Shown here in pieces: positions 20,007-27,881 of a stretch of DNA of 64,000 nt (positions are counted from its first letter, which is position 1; each line of letters starts with the position of its first letter). This DNA comes from Pseudonocardia sp. SCN 73-27 (GTDB taxonomy: Bacteria > Actinomycetota > Actinomycetes > Mycobacteriales > Pseudonocardiaceae): NCBI GenBank assembly GCA_001725415.1, contig MEGH01000026.1, positions 1 to 64,000 on the forward strand, given 5' to 3'. A program made the translations under genes and the position numbers. The notes beneath the pieces are model-generated. The model did not search any database, was not told where the DNA came from, and worked only from the letters and a program-made list of their open reading frames with translations.

Positions 20007-20108
20007 CCGTGGGACAGCGCACGGCATCCGGGTGACGAAACCCCCGTTCCAGCAGGCAGGCGGCTATATTTCGCGCACCATCCGGTCGCTGCGACGACCC
20101 TCTCGAAC

Positions 20109-20204
20109 ACGGGTGATGGGCACCCGTCGGGCCCGCCGGAGAGTCCCCTCGTCCGGCGGCGCCACGCCGCGGTGGGTGTCCCCCCACATCCATCGCGGCG
20201 TGGC
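20109..20204. other. Three consecutive hairpins in the rsmE-hydrolase intergenic region
   Basis: The 286-bp gap after rsmE holds no gene. It has three strong stems: ACGGGTG/CACCCGT (20109-20127), CCGCCGGA/TCCGGCGG (20133-20159) and GCCACGCCGCG/CGCGGCGTGGC (20161-20204). A palindromic repeat follows at 20237. The order could be a terminator cluster or a structured RNA. I recognise no riboswitch class in it. Confidence 0.5.
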
Positions 20205-20236
20205 ATCCCCGGTACGCCGCCGCGCCTCCGCCGCCT

Positions 20237-20276
20237 GTGAGCGGTAATGGTCGCGCTGGTGACCAGTACCGCTCAC
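20237..20276. repeat. Intergenic palindrome (GTGAGCGGTA family)
   Basis: GTGAGCGGTAATGGTC (20237-20252) pairs with GACCAGTACCGCTCAC (20261-20276) with one mismatch. The arms are the same as those of the 32488 copy. Confidence 0.8.
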
Positions 20277-20292
20277 GACCCCCGCGTCCGCG

Positions 20293-21066
20293 ATGATCGG
20301 GGATGTGAGCACACCGACGCGGCTGGACTACGGCACCGACCCCGCACAGTTCGGGGAACTGACCCTGCCCTCCGGGGCGGAGCCGCGGGGGACGGTCGTC
20401 GTCATCCACGGCGGCTTCTGGCGCTCCCGCCACGACCTCGCACTCGGCCGCCCGCTCGCCGCCACCCTGGCCGCGGCCGGGTTCGCGGCGTGGAACATCG
20501 AGTACCGCCGCGTCGGCACCGGAGGGGGCTGGCCCTCGACGTTCGACGACGTCGCCGCCGCCGTCGACCTGCTCGCCGACCAGGAATGGCTCGACCCCGC
20601 CCGGGTGGTCGCCCTCGGGCACTCCGCAGGCGGGCACCTCGCGGCGTGGCTCGCCGCCCGCCCCGGCCTGCCCTCCGGGGTGCCCGGCGCCGACCCCCGG
20701 GTGCGGCTGCGCGGTGCGGTCAGCCAGGCCGGGGTGCTCGACCTCGTCGACGCCGCCCGCCGCGAGGTCGGCCGCGGTGCCGTCGACGACCTGCTCGGCG
20801 GCACCCCCGACGACGCCCCCGACCGGTACGCGCTCGCCTCCCCGGCCGAGCGGCTGCCCGTCGGCGTGCCCGTGATCTGCGTGCACGGCGACGCCGACGT
20901 CAACGTGCCGCTGCGGCAGAGCGAGCGCTACGTCGCCGCCGCTCAGGCCGCCGGCGACCCCGCCGAGCTCGTCGTCCTGCCGGGGGTCGAACACTTCGCG
21001 GTCATCGACCCGGTGACCGAGGCGTGGAGCGCCTGCGAGTCCGCGGTCGCACGGCTGCTCGGCTGA
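20293..21066 (+). CDS. Alpha/beta hydrolase, kynurenine formamidase/esterase-like
   Basis: 257 aa. It has the VIHGGFW oxyanion motif near residue 35, the nucleophile motif GHSAGGH near 113, the acid in HGDADVNVP and the His in GVEHFAV: a complete serine-hydrolase triad of the kynurenine formamidase (HGGXW)/esterase group. A GTG at 20305 inside the frame is an alternative start. Immediately downstream are a cyclase-family hydrolase and a ThDP enzyme, suggesting a small catabolic or tailoring set acting on an amide, ester or imide ring. The exact substrate is unknown. Confidence 0.8.
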   Translation: MIGDVSTPTRLDYGTDPAQFGELTLPSGAEPRGTVVVIHGGFWRSRHDLALGRPLAATLAAAGFAAWNIEYRRVGTGGGWPSTFDDVAAAVDLLADQEWLDPARVVALGHSAGGHLAAWLAARPGLPSGVPGADPRVRLRGAVSQAGVLDLVDAARREVGRGAVDDLLGGTPDDAPDRYALASPAERLPVGVPVICVHGDADVNVPLRQSERYVAAAQAAGDPAELVVLPGVEHFAVIDPVTEAWSACESAVARLLG

Positions 21067-21068
21067 TC

Positions 21069-21074
21069 TAGCGT
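21069..21074 (+). promoter_or_regulatory. TAGCGT -10 box before the cyclase gene
   Basis: TAGCGT just after the alpha/beta hydrolase stop, about 48 bases before the cyclase ATG, suggests that the cyclase-ThDP pair may also have its own promoter. Confidence 0.3.
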
Positions 21075-21122
21075 GGACCCCGCCACGGCGGCGCCCGACC
21101 GCGCGCGGCAGACGGGACACTC

Positions 21123-21896
21123 ATGGCCGTGCTGCAGGACCTGCTCGCCGCGCTCCGCGACCGGCGCATCGAGGTCGTCGACCTGACCGCACCGCTGCAC
21201 GCGGGCACGCCCGTGCTGCAGCTGCCGCCGCCGTTCGCCAACACGATCTCGTTCTCGCTGTCGGAGATCAGCCGTTACGACGACCGCGGCCCCGCCTGGT
21301 ACTGGAACGACATCCACACGGGCGAGCACACCGGCACGCACTTCGACGCGCCCGTCCACTGGGTCACGGGACGCGAGGGCGAGGACATCTCGCAGGTCCC
21401 GGCGCAGAAGCTCGTCGCGCCCGCGGTGGTGCTCGACTTCTCCGCCGAGTCGGCCGCCGATCCCGACTTCCTGCTCGAGGTCGAGCACGTGCAGGCGTGG
21501 ACGGCCGAGCACGGCCCGCTGCCCGACGGCGGCTGGCTGCTCTACCGCACCGGCTGGGACGCCCGCGCGGAGGACGCCGCCGCGTTCCTCAACGCCGACG
21601 AGACCGGCCCGCACACCCCTGGCATGTCGGTGGCCTGCGCGCGCTGGCTCGCCGAGGAGACCGCGCTGCTGGGGGTCGGCGTCGAGACCGTCGGTACCGA
21701 CGCGGGTGCCGCGCACAGCTTCGACCCGCCGTTCCCGTGCCACTCGTTCCTGCTGGGTGCGGGCAAGTACGGGCTCACCCAGCTGCAGAACGTGGCGACG
21801 CTGCCCCCGACGGGCGCGGTGCTGGTCACGGGGCCGCTGCCGATCGTCTCCGGCTCGGGCAGCCCGGCCCGGGTGCTGGCCCTTGTCGAACGATGA
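21123..21896 (+). CDS. Cyclase-family metal-dependent hydrolase (KynB/isatin hydrolase fold)
   Basis: 257 aa of the PF04199 'cyclase' family, whose known members hydrolyse N-formylkynurenine or isatin with a metal. The metal motif HTGTHFDAPVHW lies near residues 67-78 and a further His is in FPCHSFLLG. The GWLLYRTGWD block is also typical. The ATG has a weak GGGA upstream. It is 13 bp from the ThDP gene, so the two are probably one operon. A cyclase hydrolase making an alpha-keto acid followed by a ThDP decarboxylase would be chemically coherent, but this is inference. Confidence 0.8.
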   Translation: MAVLQDLLAALRDRRIEVVDLTAPLHAGTPVLQLPPPFANTISFSLSEISRYDDRGPAWYWNDIHTGEHTGTHFDAPVHWVTGREGEDISQVPAQKLVAPAVVLDFSAESAADPDFLLEVEHVQAWTAEHGPLPDGGWLLYRTGWDARAEDAAAFLNADETGPHTPGMSVACARWLAEETALLGVGVETVGTDAGAAHSFDPPFPCHSFLLGAGKYGLTQLQNVATLPPTGAVLVTGPLPIVSGSGSPARVLALVER

Positions 21897-21909
21897 ACGG
21901 GGTCGAGAG

Positions 21910-23574
21910 GTGACCGTCTCCGTCGCGGAGCTCGTCGGCACGGTCCTCGGGCGGCTCGGGATCGGGCACGCGTTCGGGGTCGTGGGCAGCGGGAACTTCC
22001 ACGTCACCAACTCGCTGCGGGCCGCGGGCGTGCCGTTCACCGCAACCCGGCACGAGGCGGGCGCCGCCACGGCCGCCGACGCGCACGCCCGCACCACGGG
22101 CGTCCCCGCCGTACTGTCGGTGCACCAGGGCTGCGGGCTCACCAACGCGCTGACCGGCATCACCGAGGCCGCGAAGAGCCGCACCCCGCTGCTGGTCCTG
22201 GCCGCCGACACCGGCGGCGCCGCCGTCCGCTCCAACTTCCGCATCGACCAGGACGCCCTGGTCACGGCGGTCGGGGCGGTCGCGGAGCGGGTGCACTCGC
22301 CGGGCAGCGCGCTCGCCGACACCGTCCGCGCGTACCGGACGGCGGTCGAACAGCGGCGGACCGTCGTGCTCAACCTGCCGCTCGACGTGCAGGCCGCCGA
22401 GGTGCCGGGGCTCGGCTCACTCGACGATCTCGACGTCCCCGACCTCGCCCCGCTCGCCCCACCGCGCCCGGCCGCGTCGTCGGTCGCCGCGCTCGCCGCC
22501 GTGCTCGCCGGGGCCCGCCGGCCCGTGTTCGTCGCCGGCCGTGGCGCCCGCGCCGCCGGACCCGAGCTGGCCGGGCTCGCCCAGCGCTGCGGCGCCCTGC
22601 TCGCCACCTCCGCCGTCGCCAACGGGCTGTTCACCGGGAACTCCTGGTCGCTGGGCATCTCGGGCGGCTTCGCCACCCCGCTCGCCGCCGAGCTGATCAC
22701 CGACGCGGACGTCGTCGTCGGCTGGGGCTGCGCGCTCAACATGTGGACGATGCGCCACGGTGCCCTCATCGGTGCCGGCGCCACCGTCGTCCAGGTCGAC
22801 CTCGACGCCGACGCCCTCGGCGCCAACCGAACCGTCGACCTGGGGATCCTCGGCGACGTCGCCGCCACCGCAGCCGACGTCGCCGTCGCACTCGACGGCG
22901 ACGACCGCCCCGGCTACCGCACCGACGACGTCCGCGCCCGCGTCGCCGCCCACGGACGTTGGCGCGACGTCCCCTTCGACCCGCCCGACCTCACCGGACC
23001 CGAGGGCATCGACCCTCGCGTGCTGTCGGTCGGCCTCGACGACGCGCTGCCCGCCGAGCGCAGCGTCACCGTCGACTCCGGCAATTTCATGGGCTACCCC
23101 GCCGCCTACCTGGCCGTCCCCGACGAGGCGGCCTTCTGTTTCACGCAAGGCTTCCAGTCGATCGGGCTCGGTCTGTTCACCGCGATCGGCGTCGCGCTGG
23201 CCCGGCCGGACCGGCTCACCGTCGCCGCCCTGGGCGACGGCGGCGCCCTCATGGCCGCCGCCGAGCTGGAGACCGTCGCGCGGCTCGGGCTCGCGATGGT
23301 CGTCGTGGTCTACGACGACCGCGGCTACGGCGCCGAGGTCCACCACTTCGGCCCCGACGGCGACGACCTCACCACCGTCGAGTTCCCGGAGACCGACATC
23401 GCCGCCGTCGGCCGGGGCTACGGCTTCGACACCGTCACCGTCCGGGCCGCCGCCGACCTCGCCGGCGTCCACGAATGGGTCGCGGGCCCCCGGCCCCGGC
23501 CACTGCTCGTCGACGCCAAGATCGCCTCCGACGGCGGTTCCTGGTGGCTCGCAGAGGCCTTCCGCGGCCACTGA
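21910..23574 (+). CDS. Thiamine diphosphate-dependent enzyme (decarboxylase/synthase superfamily)
   Basis: 554 aa with the three-domain POX/ALS architecture. The N-terminal PYR domain has the catalytic-Glu region (ATRHEAGAATAADAHAR), the middle domain runs ~190-330, and the C-terminal PP domain has GDGGALMAAAELETVARLG (GDG...N-type ThDP motif) near 450. It resembles acetolactate synthase, benzoylformate decarboxylase and similar enzymes but I cannot assign one reaction. The GTG start at 21910 follows GAGAGG. It is the last gene of the putative cluster and is followed 7 bp later by a perfect 15-bp inverted repeat. Confidence 0.8.
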   Translation: MTVSVAELVGTVLGRLGIGHAFGVVGSGNFHVTNSLRAAGVPFTATRHEAGAATAADAHARTTGVPAVLSVHQGCGLTNALTGITEAAKSRTPLLVLAADTGGAAVRSNFRIDQDALVTAVGAVAERVHSPGSALADTVRAYRTAVEQRRTVVLNLPLDVQAAEVPGLGSLDDLDVPDLAPLAPPRPAASSVAALAAVLAGARRPVFVAGRGARAAGPELAGLAQRCGALLATSAVANGLFTGNSWSLGISGGFATPLAAELITDADVVVGWGCALNMWTMRHGALIGAGATVVQVDLDADALGANRTVDLGILGDVAATAADVAVALDGDDRPGYRTDDVRARVAAHGRWRDVPFDPPDLTGPEGIDPRVLSVGLDDALPAERSVTVDSGNFMGYPAAYLAVPDEAAFCFTQGFQSIGLGLFTAIGVALARPDRLTVAALGDGGALMAAAELETVARLGLAMVVVVYDDRGYGAEVHHFGPDGDDLTTVEFPETDIAAVGRGYGFDTVTVRAAADLAGVHEWVAGPRPRPLLVDAKIASDGGSWWLAEAFRGH

Positions 23575-23581
23575 CACCCCC

Positions 23582-23631
23582 GCGCGCAACCTCACGGTCG
23601 TCCGGACGCCGGATCAGAACCGTGAGGTTGC
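23582..23631. terminator. 15-bp perfect inverted repeat after the ThDP gene
   Basis: GCGCAACCTCACGGT (23582-23596) and its exact complement (23617-23631) with a 20-base loop, starting 8 bases past the stop codon. No T-tract. Likely transcription stop or mRNA-end stabiliser. Confidence 0.6.
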
Positions 23632-23659
23632 GCCCGGTTCCTGGATCCGCGCGGGCCGT

Positions 23660-23665
23660 TAGGGT
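23660..23665 (+). promoter_or_regulatory. TAGGGT -10 box for the isochorismatase-fold gene
   Basis: TAGGGT ends 6 bases before the GTG at 23672. That places transcription start at the start codon (leaderless). Confidence 0.4.
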
Positions 23666-23671
23666 GGCGGC

Positions 23672-24205
23672 GTGCTGCTCACCGCGTCCCGGTCGGTCCT
23701 GCTGATGGTCGACCTGCAGGAACGTCTCATGCCCGCGATCCACGACGGCGACGCCGTGGTGGCCCGGACGGCGCTGCTGGGCGAGGCGGCGGGCGCGCTG
23801 GAGGTGCCCGTGGCCGCCACCGAGCAGTACCCGCAGGGACTCGGGGCGACGGTCCCGGCCCTGAGCGCGTTCCCGCAGCTCGTGATGCCCAAGACCTCGT
23901 TCTCGGCGGTCGACGAGCCGGGCTTCGACATGCTGCTGCCCCCGGGACGCGACGAGGTCGTCGTCACCGGGGCGGAGGCGCACGTCTGCGTACTGCAGAC
24001 CGTCCTGGGCATGCGCGAGCGCGACATCCGGGTGGTGGTCGTCGCCGACGCCGTCGGGTCGCGACGGGAGTCCGACAAGGCCGCGGCGCTGCAGCGGGCG
24101 CGGGATCAAGGCGCGGAGGTCGTCACCAGCGAGATGGTGATGTTCGAGTGGATGCGCGACTCCCGGCACCCGCGGTTCCGCGACGTCTCGAAGATGCTCC
24201 GCTGA
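23672..24205 (+). CDS. Isochorismatase-family (cysteine) hydrolase
   Basis: 177-aa hydrolase of the isochorismatase/nicotinamidase fold, YcaC-like subgroup. The catalytic triad is visible: Asp in LMVDLQER (residue ~13), Lys in MPKTSFSA and Cys in GAEAHVCVLQT. No Shine-Dalgarno precedes the GTG, but a -10 box lies at leaderless spacing. It is separated from the ThDP gene by an inverted repeat, so it is probably its own unit. The substrate is unknown. Confidence 0.85.
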   Translation: MLLTASRSVLLMVDLQERLMPAIHDGDAVVARTALLGEAAGALEVPVAATEQYPQGLGATVPALSAFPQLVMPKTSFSAVDEPGFDMLLPPGRDEVVVTGAEAHVCVLQTVLGMRERDIRVVVVADAVGSRRESDKAAALQRARDQGAEVVTSEMVMFEWMRDSRHPRFRDVSKMLR

Positions 24206-24240
24206 CCGTAATCGCGCGGCGGACTGTCGGTCCCCGGCGG

Positions 24241-24246
24241 TAGCAT
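24241..24246 (+). promoter_or_regulatory. TAGCAT -10 box upstream of phoH
   Basis: TAGCAT lies ~78 bases before the chosen phoH start in a 118-bp gap. It is the best -10 match there, giving a leader of about 70 bases. Confidence 0.3.
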
Positions 24247-24323
24247 CGCGTCGTCGTCGGGCAGCGGCGGCGTCGCAGGGGCGGCGCCGGGGAGCGCTGC
24301 CGGACGGCCTGAGTGACGGTCCC

Positions 24324-25418
24324 GTGGGAGCGGGCGAGCAGAGAGAGCAGGCGGCACGAAACTTGACCGGAACCGAGCCGAACACAGTCCAGTCCAGGAT
24401 GGCTCTGCCGGACACCGCGCTGCTGGCCCTGCTGGGCTCGCGCGACGAGAGCCTGCGAACGGCCGAGGAGCTCCTCGAGGCCGATGTGCACGTCCGGGGC
24501 AACGAGCTCACGTTGTCGGGCGAGCCGGCCGATGTGGCGTTCGCCGAGCGTGTCTTCACCGAGCTGGTCACGCTGGCGCAGCGGGGTCAGCAGGTCGGCA
24601 AGGACACGGTCCGCCGCACGGTCGAGATGCTGTCCGACGAGAACGCGGCCGACCGTGAGCGCATGGGGGAGTCGCCCGCCGAGGTGCTGAGCCTCGACAT
24701 CCTGTCGCGGCGCGGCAAGACGATCCGCCCGAAGACGCTGAACCAGAAGCGCTACGTCGATGCGATCGACACGCACACCATCGTCTTCGGCATCGGCCCG
24801 GCAGGTACGGGCAAGACGTACCTGGCCATGGCCAAGGCCGTGCAGGCGTTGCAGGGCAAGCTGGTCAACCGGATCATCCTCACCCGCCCGGCCGTCGAGG
24901 CGGGGGAGCGGCTGGGCTATCTGCCGGGCACGCTGTACGAGAAGATCGACCCGTACCTGCGCCCGCTGTACGACGCGCTGCACGACATGATCGACCCGGA
25001 GTCGATTCCGAAGCTGATGGCCGCCGGAACGATCGAAGTGGCACCGCTCGCATATATGCGGGGCCGTACGCTCAATGATGCGTTCATCATTCTCGACGAG
25101 GCGCAGAACACCACGCCCGAGCAGATGAAGATGTTCCTCACGCGGCTCGGGTTCGGCTCGAAGATCGTGGTGACGGGCGACGTCACGCAGGTCGACCTGC
25201 CGGGCAACACCCGGTCAGGGCTGCAGGTCGTGCGCGAGATCCTCGACGGCGTCGACGACGTGCACTTCTCGCAGCTGACCAGCACCGACGTGGTGCGCCA
25301 CCGACTTGTCAGCGACATCGTCGACGCCTACGCCCGGTTCGACGCCGTCAACGAGCGGCGCGGCCTGGCGAGCGCGCCGCGCACGGGCCCGGAGCAGCGC
25401 CGCCGCGGCAGGCGCTGA
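24324..25418 (+). CDS. phoH: PhoH-family ATPase
   Basis: 364 aa. A short KH-like N-terminal part is followed by the PhoH P-loop domain: Walker [15 protein letters not shown] (~residue 153), [29 protein letters not shown] and Walker [11 protein letters not shown]. PhoH proteins are linked to RNA metabolism and sit next to ybeY in most bacteria. The GTG at 24324 gives an N-terminus of mycobacterial PhoH1 length; a TTG at 24363 is possible. First gene of the phoH-ybeY-corC-like-era run. Confidence 0.92.
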   Translation: MGAGEQREQAARNLTGTEPNTVQSRMALPDTALLALLGSRDESLRTAEELLEADVHVRGNELTLSGEPADVAFAERVFTELVTLAQRGQQVGKDTVRRTVEMLSDENAADRERMGESPAEVLSLDILSRRGKTIRPKTLNQKRYVDAIDTHTIVFGIGPAGTGKTYLAMAKAVQALQGKLVNRIILTRPAVEAGERLGYLPGTLYEKIDPYLRPLYDALHDMIDPESIPKLMAAGTIEVAPLAYMRGRTLNDAFIILDEAQNTTPEQMKMFLTRLGFGSKIVVTGDVTQVDLPGNTRSGLQVVREILDGVDDVHFSQLTSTDVVRHRLVSDIVDAYARFDAVNERRGLASAPRTGPEQRRRGRR

Positions 25419-25452
25419 ACCGACCGGTCCGCCGGTGGCCGAGGGGGCCCGA

Positions 25453-25458
25453 CTACCC
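25453..25458 (+). promoter_or_regulatory. TACCCT -10 box before ybeY
   Basis: TACCCT lies in the phoH-ybeY gap, ~51 bases before the ybeY GTG. A secondary promoter inside the operon is possible. Confidence 0.3.
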
Positions 25459-25509
25459 TCGGACCACCGGCGACCGCCCGTCGGAGCACATCACGCGCAG
25501 AGGAACCCT

Positions 25510-26046
25510 GTGAGCATCGAGGTCGCGAACGAGTCCGGCATCGCCGTCGACGAGTCGCTGATCGTGTCCGTCGCCCGCTACGCGCTCGACGCGATGGGCG
25601 TGAGCCCCGCCGTCGAGCTGGCCATCACCGCCGTCACCACGGAGGCGATGAGCGAGTTGCACGAACGGTGGATGGACGAGCCCGGCCCGACCGACGTCAT
25701 GGCCTTCCCCATGGACGAGCTGGCCGAGGACGCCCGCCGTCCCGACGCGCCCGATCTGGGGCCCGCACTGCTGGGCGACATCGTGCTGTGCCCCGCGTTC
25801 GCGCAGGACCAGGCCCGCAAGGCCGGTCACGGCCTGCCCGACGAGCTGCACCTGCTCACCGTGCACGGCGTGCTGCACCTGCTGGGCTACGACCACGGCG
25901 AGCCCGACCAGGAGCGCGAGATGTTCGCGTTGCAGGACAAGCTGCTCGGGGAGTGGCGGGCGGCGCGGGAACGGGTGGCCCGCGAGGAGGCCCAGCGCCG
26001 CACCGACGCCCGGGTCCTGGGCGCCGCCGGTCTCGAGGACGGCTGA
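25510..26046 (+). CDS. ybeY: Endoribonuclease YbeY (rRNA maturation factor)
   Basis: 178-aa zinc RNase involved in 16S rRNA 3' maturation and ribosome quality control. The zinc motif is [11 protein letters not shown] (HxxxHxxGxDH) near residue 118. [11 protein letters not shown] is also conserved. The GTG start follows AGAGGA with good spacing. The C-terminal ~35 residues are charged and of variable type. It ends 4 bp before the CorC-like gene. Confidence 0.95.
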   Translation: MSIEVANESGIAVDESLIVSVARYALDAMGVSPAVELAITAVTTEAMSELHERWMDEPGPTDVMAFPMDELAEDARRPDAPDLGPALLGDIVLCPAFAQDQARKAGHGLPDELHLLTVHGVLHLLGYDHGEPDQEREMFALQDKLLGEWRAARERVAREEAQRRTDARVLGAAGLEDG

Positions 26047-26050
26047 GACC

Positions 26051-27556
26051 GTGAGCGGCACCGTCGTGATGATCGTCGTCGTCGTGCTGCTCGTGCCGCT
26101 GGCCGGTGTGTTCGCCGCCGCCGATGCCGCGCTCGGGTCGGTGTCCCGTGCCCGGGTCGACGCGCTGGTGCGGGCGGGCCGGCCGGGTGCGAAGGCGTTG
26201 TCGCGGGTGGTGGCCGACCGGCCGCGCCACGTCAACCTGCTGCTGTTGCTGCGGCTGATCTGCGAGACCGCGGCGACGGTGCTGCTGGCGGTGGCGCTGG
26301 CGCGGGTGTTCGGCACGCCGTGGGTGGGTGTGCTGGTGGCAGCGGTGATCATGGTCGTGGTCAGCTACGTGTTGATCGGTGTCGGGCCACGCACATTGGG
26401 CCGCCAGCACCCGTACCGCGTCGGGATGATCGTGGCCGTCCCGATCCGGGTCCTGGCCACGTTGCTCTCGCCGCTGGCGAAGCTGCTGATCCTGGTGGGC
26501 AACGCGATCACCCCGGGCCCCGGTTTCCGTGAGGGCCCGTTCTCGTCGGAGGTGGAGCTGCGCGAGCTGGTCGACATGGCCAGCACCCGCGGCGTCGTCG
26601 ACGAGGACGAGCGCCAGATGATCCACTCGGTGTTCGAGCTGGGCGACACCATGGTTCGCGACGTCATGGTCCCGCGCCCCGACGTGGTGTGGGCCGACCG
26701 GGACACCCCGATCGACAAGGTCGTCCGGTTGGCGCTGAAGAGCGGCTACTCGCGGGTGCCGGTGCTGGGCGACGGGATCGACGACGTCGTCGGCGTCGCC
26801 TATCTGAAGGACCTGGTCGCGGCCCAGCACGCGGGCGCCGACGCGCCCGCGGAGCTCGTCGGGGTCATGCGCCCCGCGGTGTACGTGCCCGACTCGAAGC
26901 GGGTCGACGAGCTGCTCAAGGAGATGCAGCGCAGCCGCAACCACATGGCGATCGTCGTCGACGAGTACGGCGGCACGGCGGGCGTCGTGACCATCGAGGA
27001 CATCCTCGAGGAGATCGTCGGGGAGATCACCGACGAGTACGACGCCGACGAGGTGCCGCCGGTGCAGGAGCTCGACCCACGCCGGGTGCGGGTGGCGGCG
27101 CGGCTGCCCGTCGAGGACTTCGGTGAGCTGTTCGCCTTCACCCCCGACGACGACGGCAACTCCCCGCTCGACGTGGCGCTGGAGGCGGCCGACGTCGACA
27201 CCGTCGGCGGGTTGCTCGCGCAGCGCCTCGGGAAGGTGCCGCTGCCGGGCGCGCAGACCGAGGTCGCGGGCCTGCACCTGCTGGCCGAGGGCGGCAAGGA
27301 CGCCCGGGGCCGCATCCGGATCACGACGGTGCTGGTCAGCCCCGTCGACGACGACGCCGACCTGCCGCTGGTGCTGCACACCCCGCGCGAGGACCGCGGC
27401 GTCGACGGCGCCCCGCTCGACCTGCACGACGCCGCGGCGGCCAACGGCCGTGCCGGCGATCCCGCGGCCGTCGCCGCGGCAGTCCACGACACAGGCAACG
27501 GGACGGGCGGGCTCGCCGACCGTCGGGAAGGAACCGATGTCCGACCTCGATCCTGA
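26051..27556 (+). CDS. Hemolysin-C/CNNM family membrane protein with CBS pair and CorC domain
   Basis: 501 aa. The DUF21/CNNM membrane domain (residues ~1-180, four helices) is followed by a CBS pair (~190-320, with MVPRPDVVWADRDTP and VDEYGGTAGVVTIEDILEEIVGEI) and a CorC_HlyC transporter-associated domain (~330-420). A hydrophilic tail of ~80 residues is peculiar to this protein. Family members handle Mg2+/Co2+ export. The same gene lies between ybeY and era in mycobacteria. Its end overlaps the next gene by 20 bases. Confidence 0.9.
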   Translation: MSGTVVMIVVVVLLVPLAGVFAAADAALGSVSRARVDALVRAGRPGAKALSRVVADRPRHVNLLLLLRLICETAATVLLAVALARVFGTPWVGVLVAAVIMVVVSYVLIGVGPRTLGRQHPYRVGMIVAVPIRVLATLLSPLAKLLILVGNAITPGPGFREGPFSSEVELRELVDMASTRGVVDEDERQMIHSVFELGDTMVRDVMVPRPDVVWADRDTPIDKVVRLALKSGYSRVPVLGDGIDDVVGVAYLKDLVAAQHAGADAPAELVGVMRPAVYVPDSKRVDELLKEMQRSRNHMAIVVDEYGGTAGVVTIEDILEEIVGEITDEYDADEVPPVQELDPRRVRVAARLPVEDFGELFAFTPDDDGNSPLDVALEAADVDTVGGLLAQRLGKVPLPGAQTEVAGLHLLAEGGKDARGRIRITTVLVSPVDDDADLPLVLHTPREDRGVDGAPLDLHDAAAANGRAGDPAAVAAAVHDTGNGTGGLADRREGTDVRPRS

Positions 27557-27881
27557 GGACGCCAAGATCGTCACGCTGGCCCGCTCCTCGCGGGCGCGCA
27601 CGGGAGCCGCCGAGGGCGCCGCCGTCCGTGACACCGACGGCCGCACCTACGCCGCGGCGAGCGTCGCGTTGCCGTCGTTGCAGCTCACGGCCCTGCAGGC
27701 CGCGGTCGCCGCGGCCGTGTCCAGCGGGGCGCCCGGCCTGGAGGCCGCGGCCGTCGTCAGCACCGAGGGCACCGTCGACGAGGCGTCCGTCGCCGCGGTG
27801 CGCGACCTCGCCCCGGCCGCGCCGGTGATCCTGGCCGACGCGTCCGGCACCGTGGTGGCTGTGCACGAGGGGTCGGCGTGA
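27537..27881 (+). CDS. Cytidine-deaminase-fold protein lacking catalytic residues
   Basis: 114 aa. The position and pattern (RTGAAEGAAVRDTDGRTYAA, LPSLQLTALQAAVAAAVSSG, VSTEGTVDEASVAAVRDLAP) correspond to the small cytidine-deaminase-like gene found between the CorC-like gene and era in mycobacteria. The zinc signature H/CxE...PCxxC of active deaminases is absent: there is no Cys or suitably placed His in the protein. It is therefore probably not an active deaminase and may bind a nucleoside or act structurally. ATG start, with its beginning inside the upstream gene. Confidence 0.7.
   Translation: MSDLDPEDAKIVTLARSSRARTGAAEGAAVRDTDGRTYAAASVALPSLQLTALQAAVAAAVSSGAPGLEAAAVVSTEGTVDEASVAAVRDLAPAAPVILADASGTVVAVHEGSA

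Noticed and set aside
22417-23595. 392-codon minus-strand frame opposite the ThDP enzyme
   Set aside because: Low-complexity Gly/Asp/Val shadow; the plus-strand enzyme explains the sequence.
24324-25418. Toxin-antitoxin style PhoH2 (PhoH with PIN domain)
   Set aside because: No PIN domain is present; the protein is of the PhoH1 type next to ybeY.
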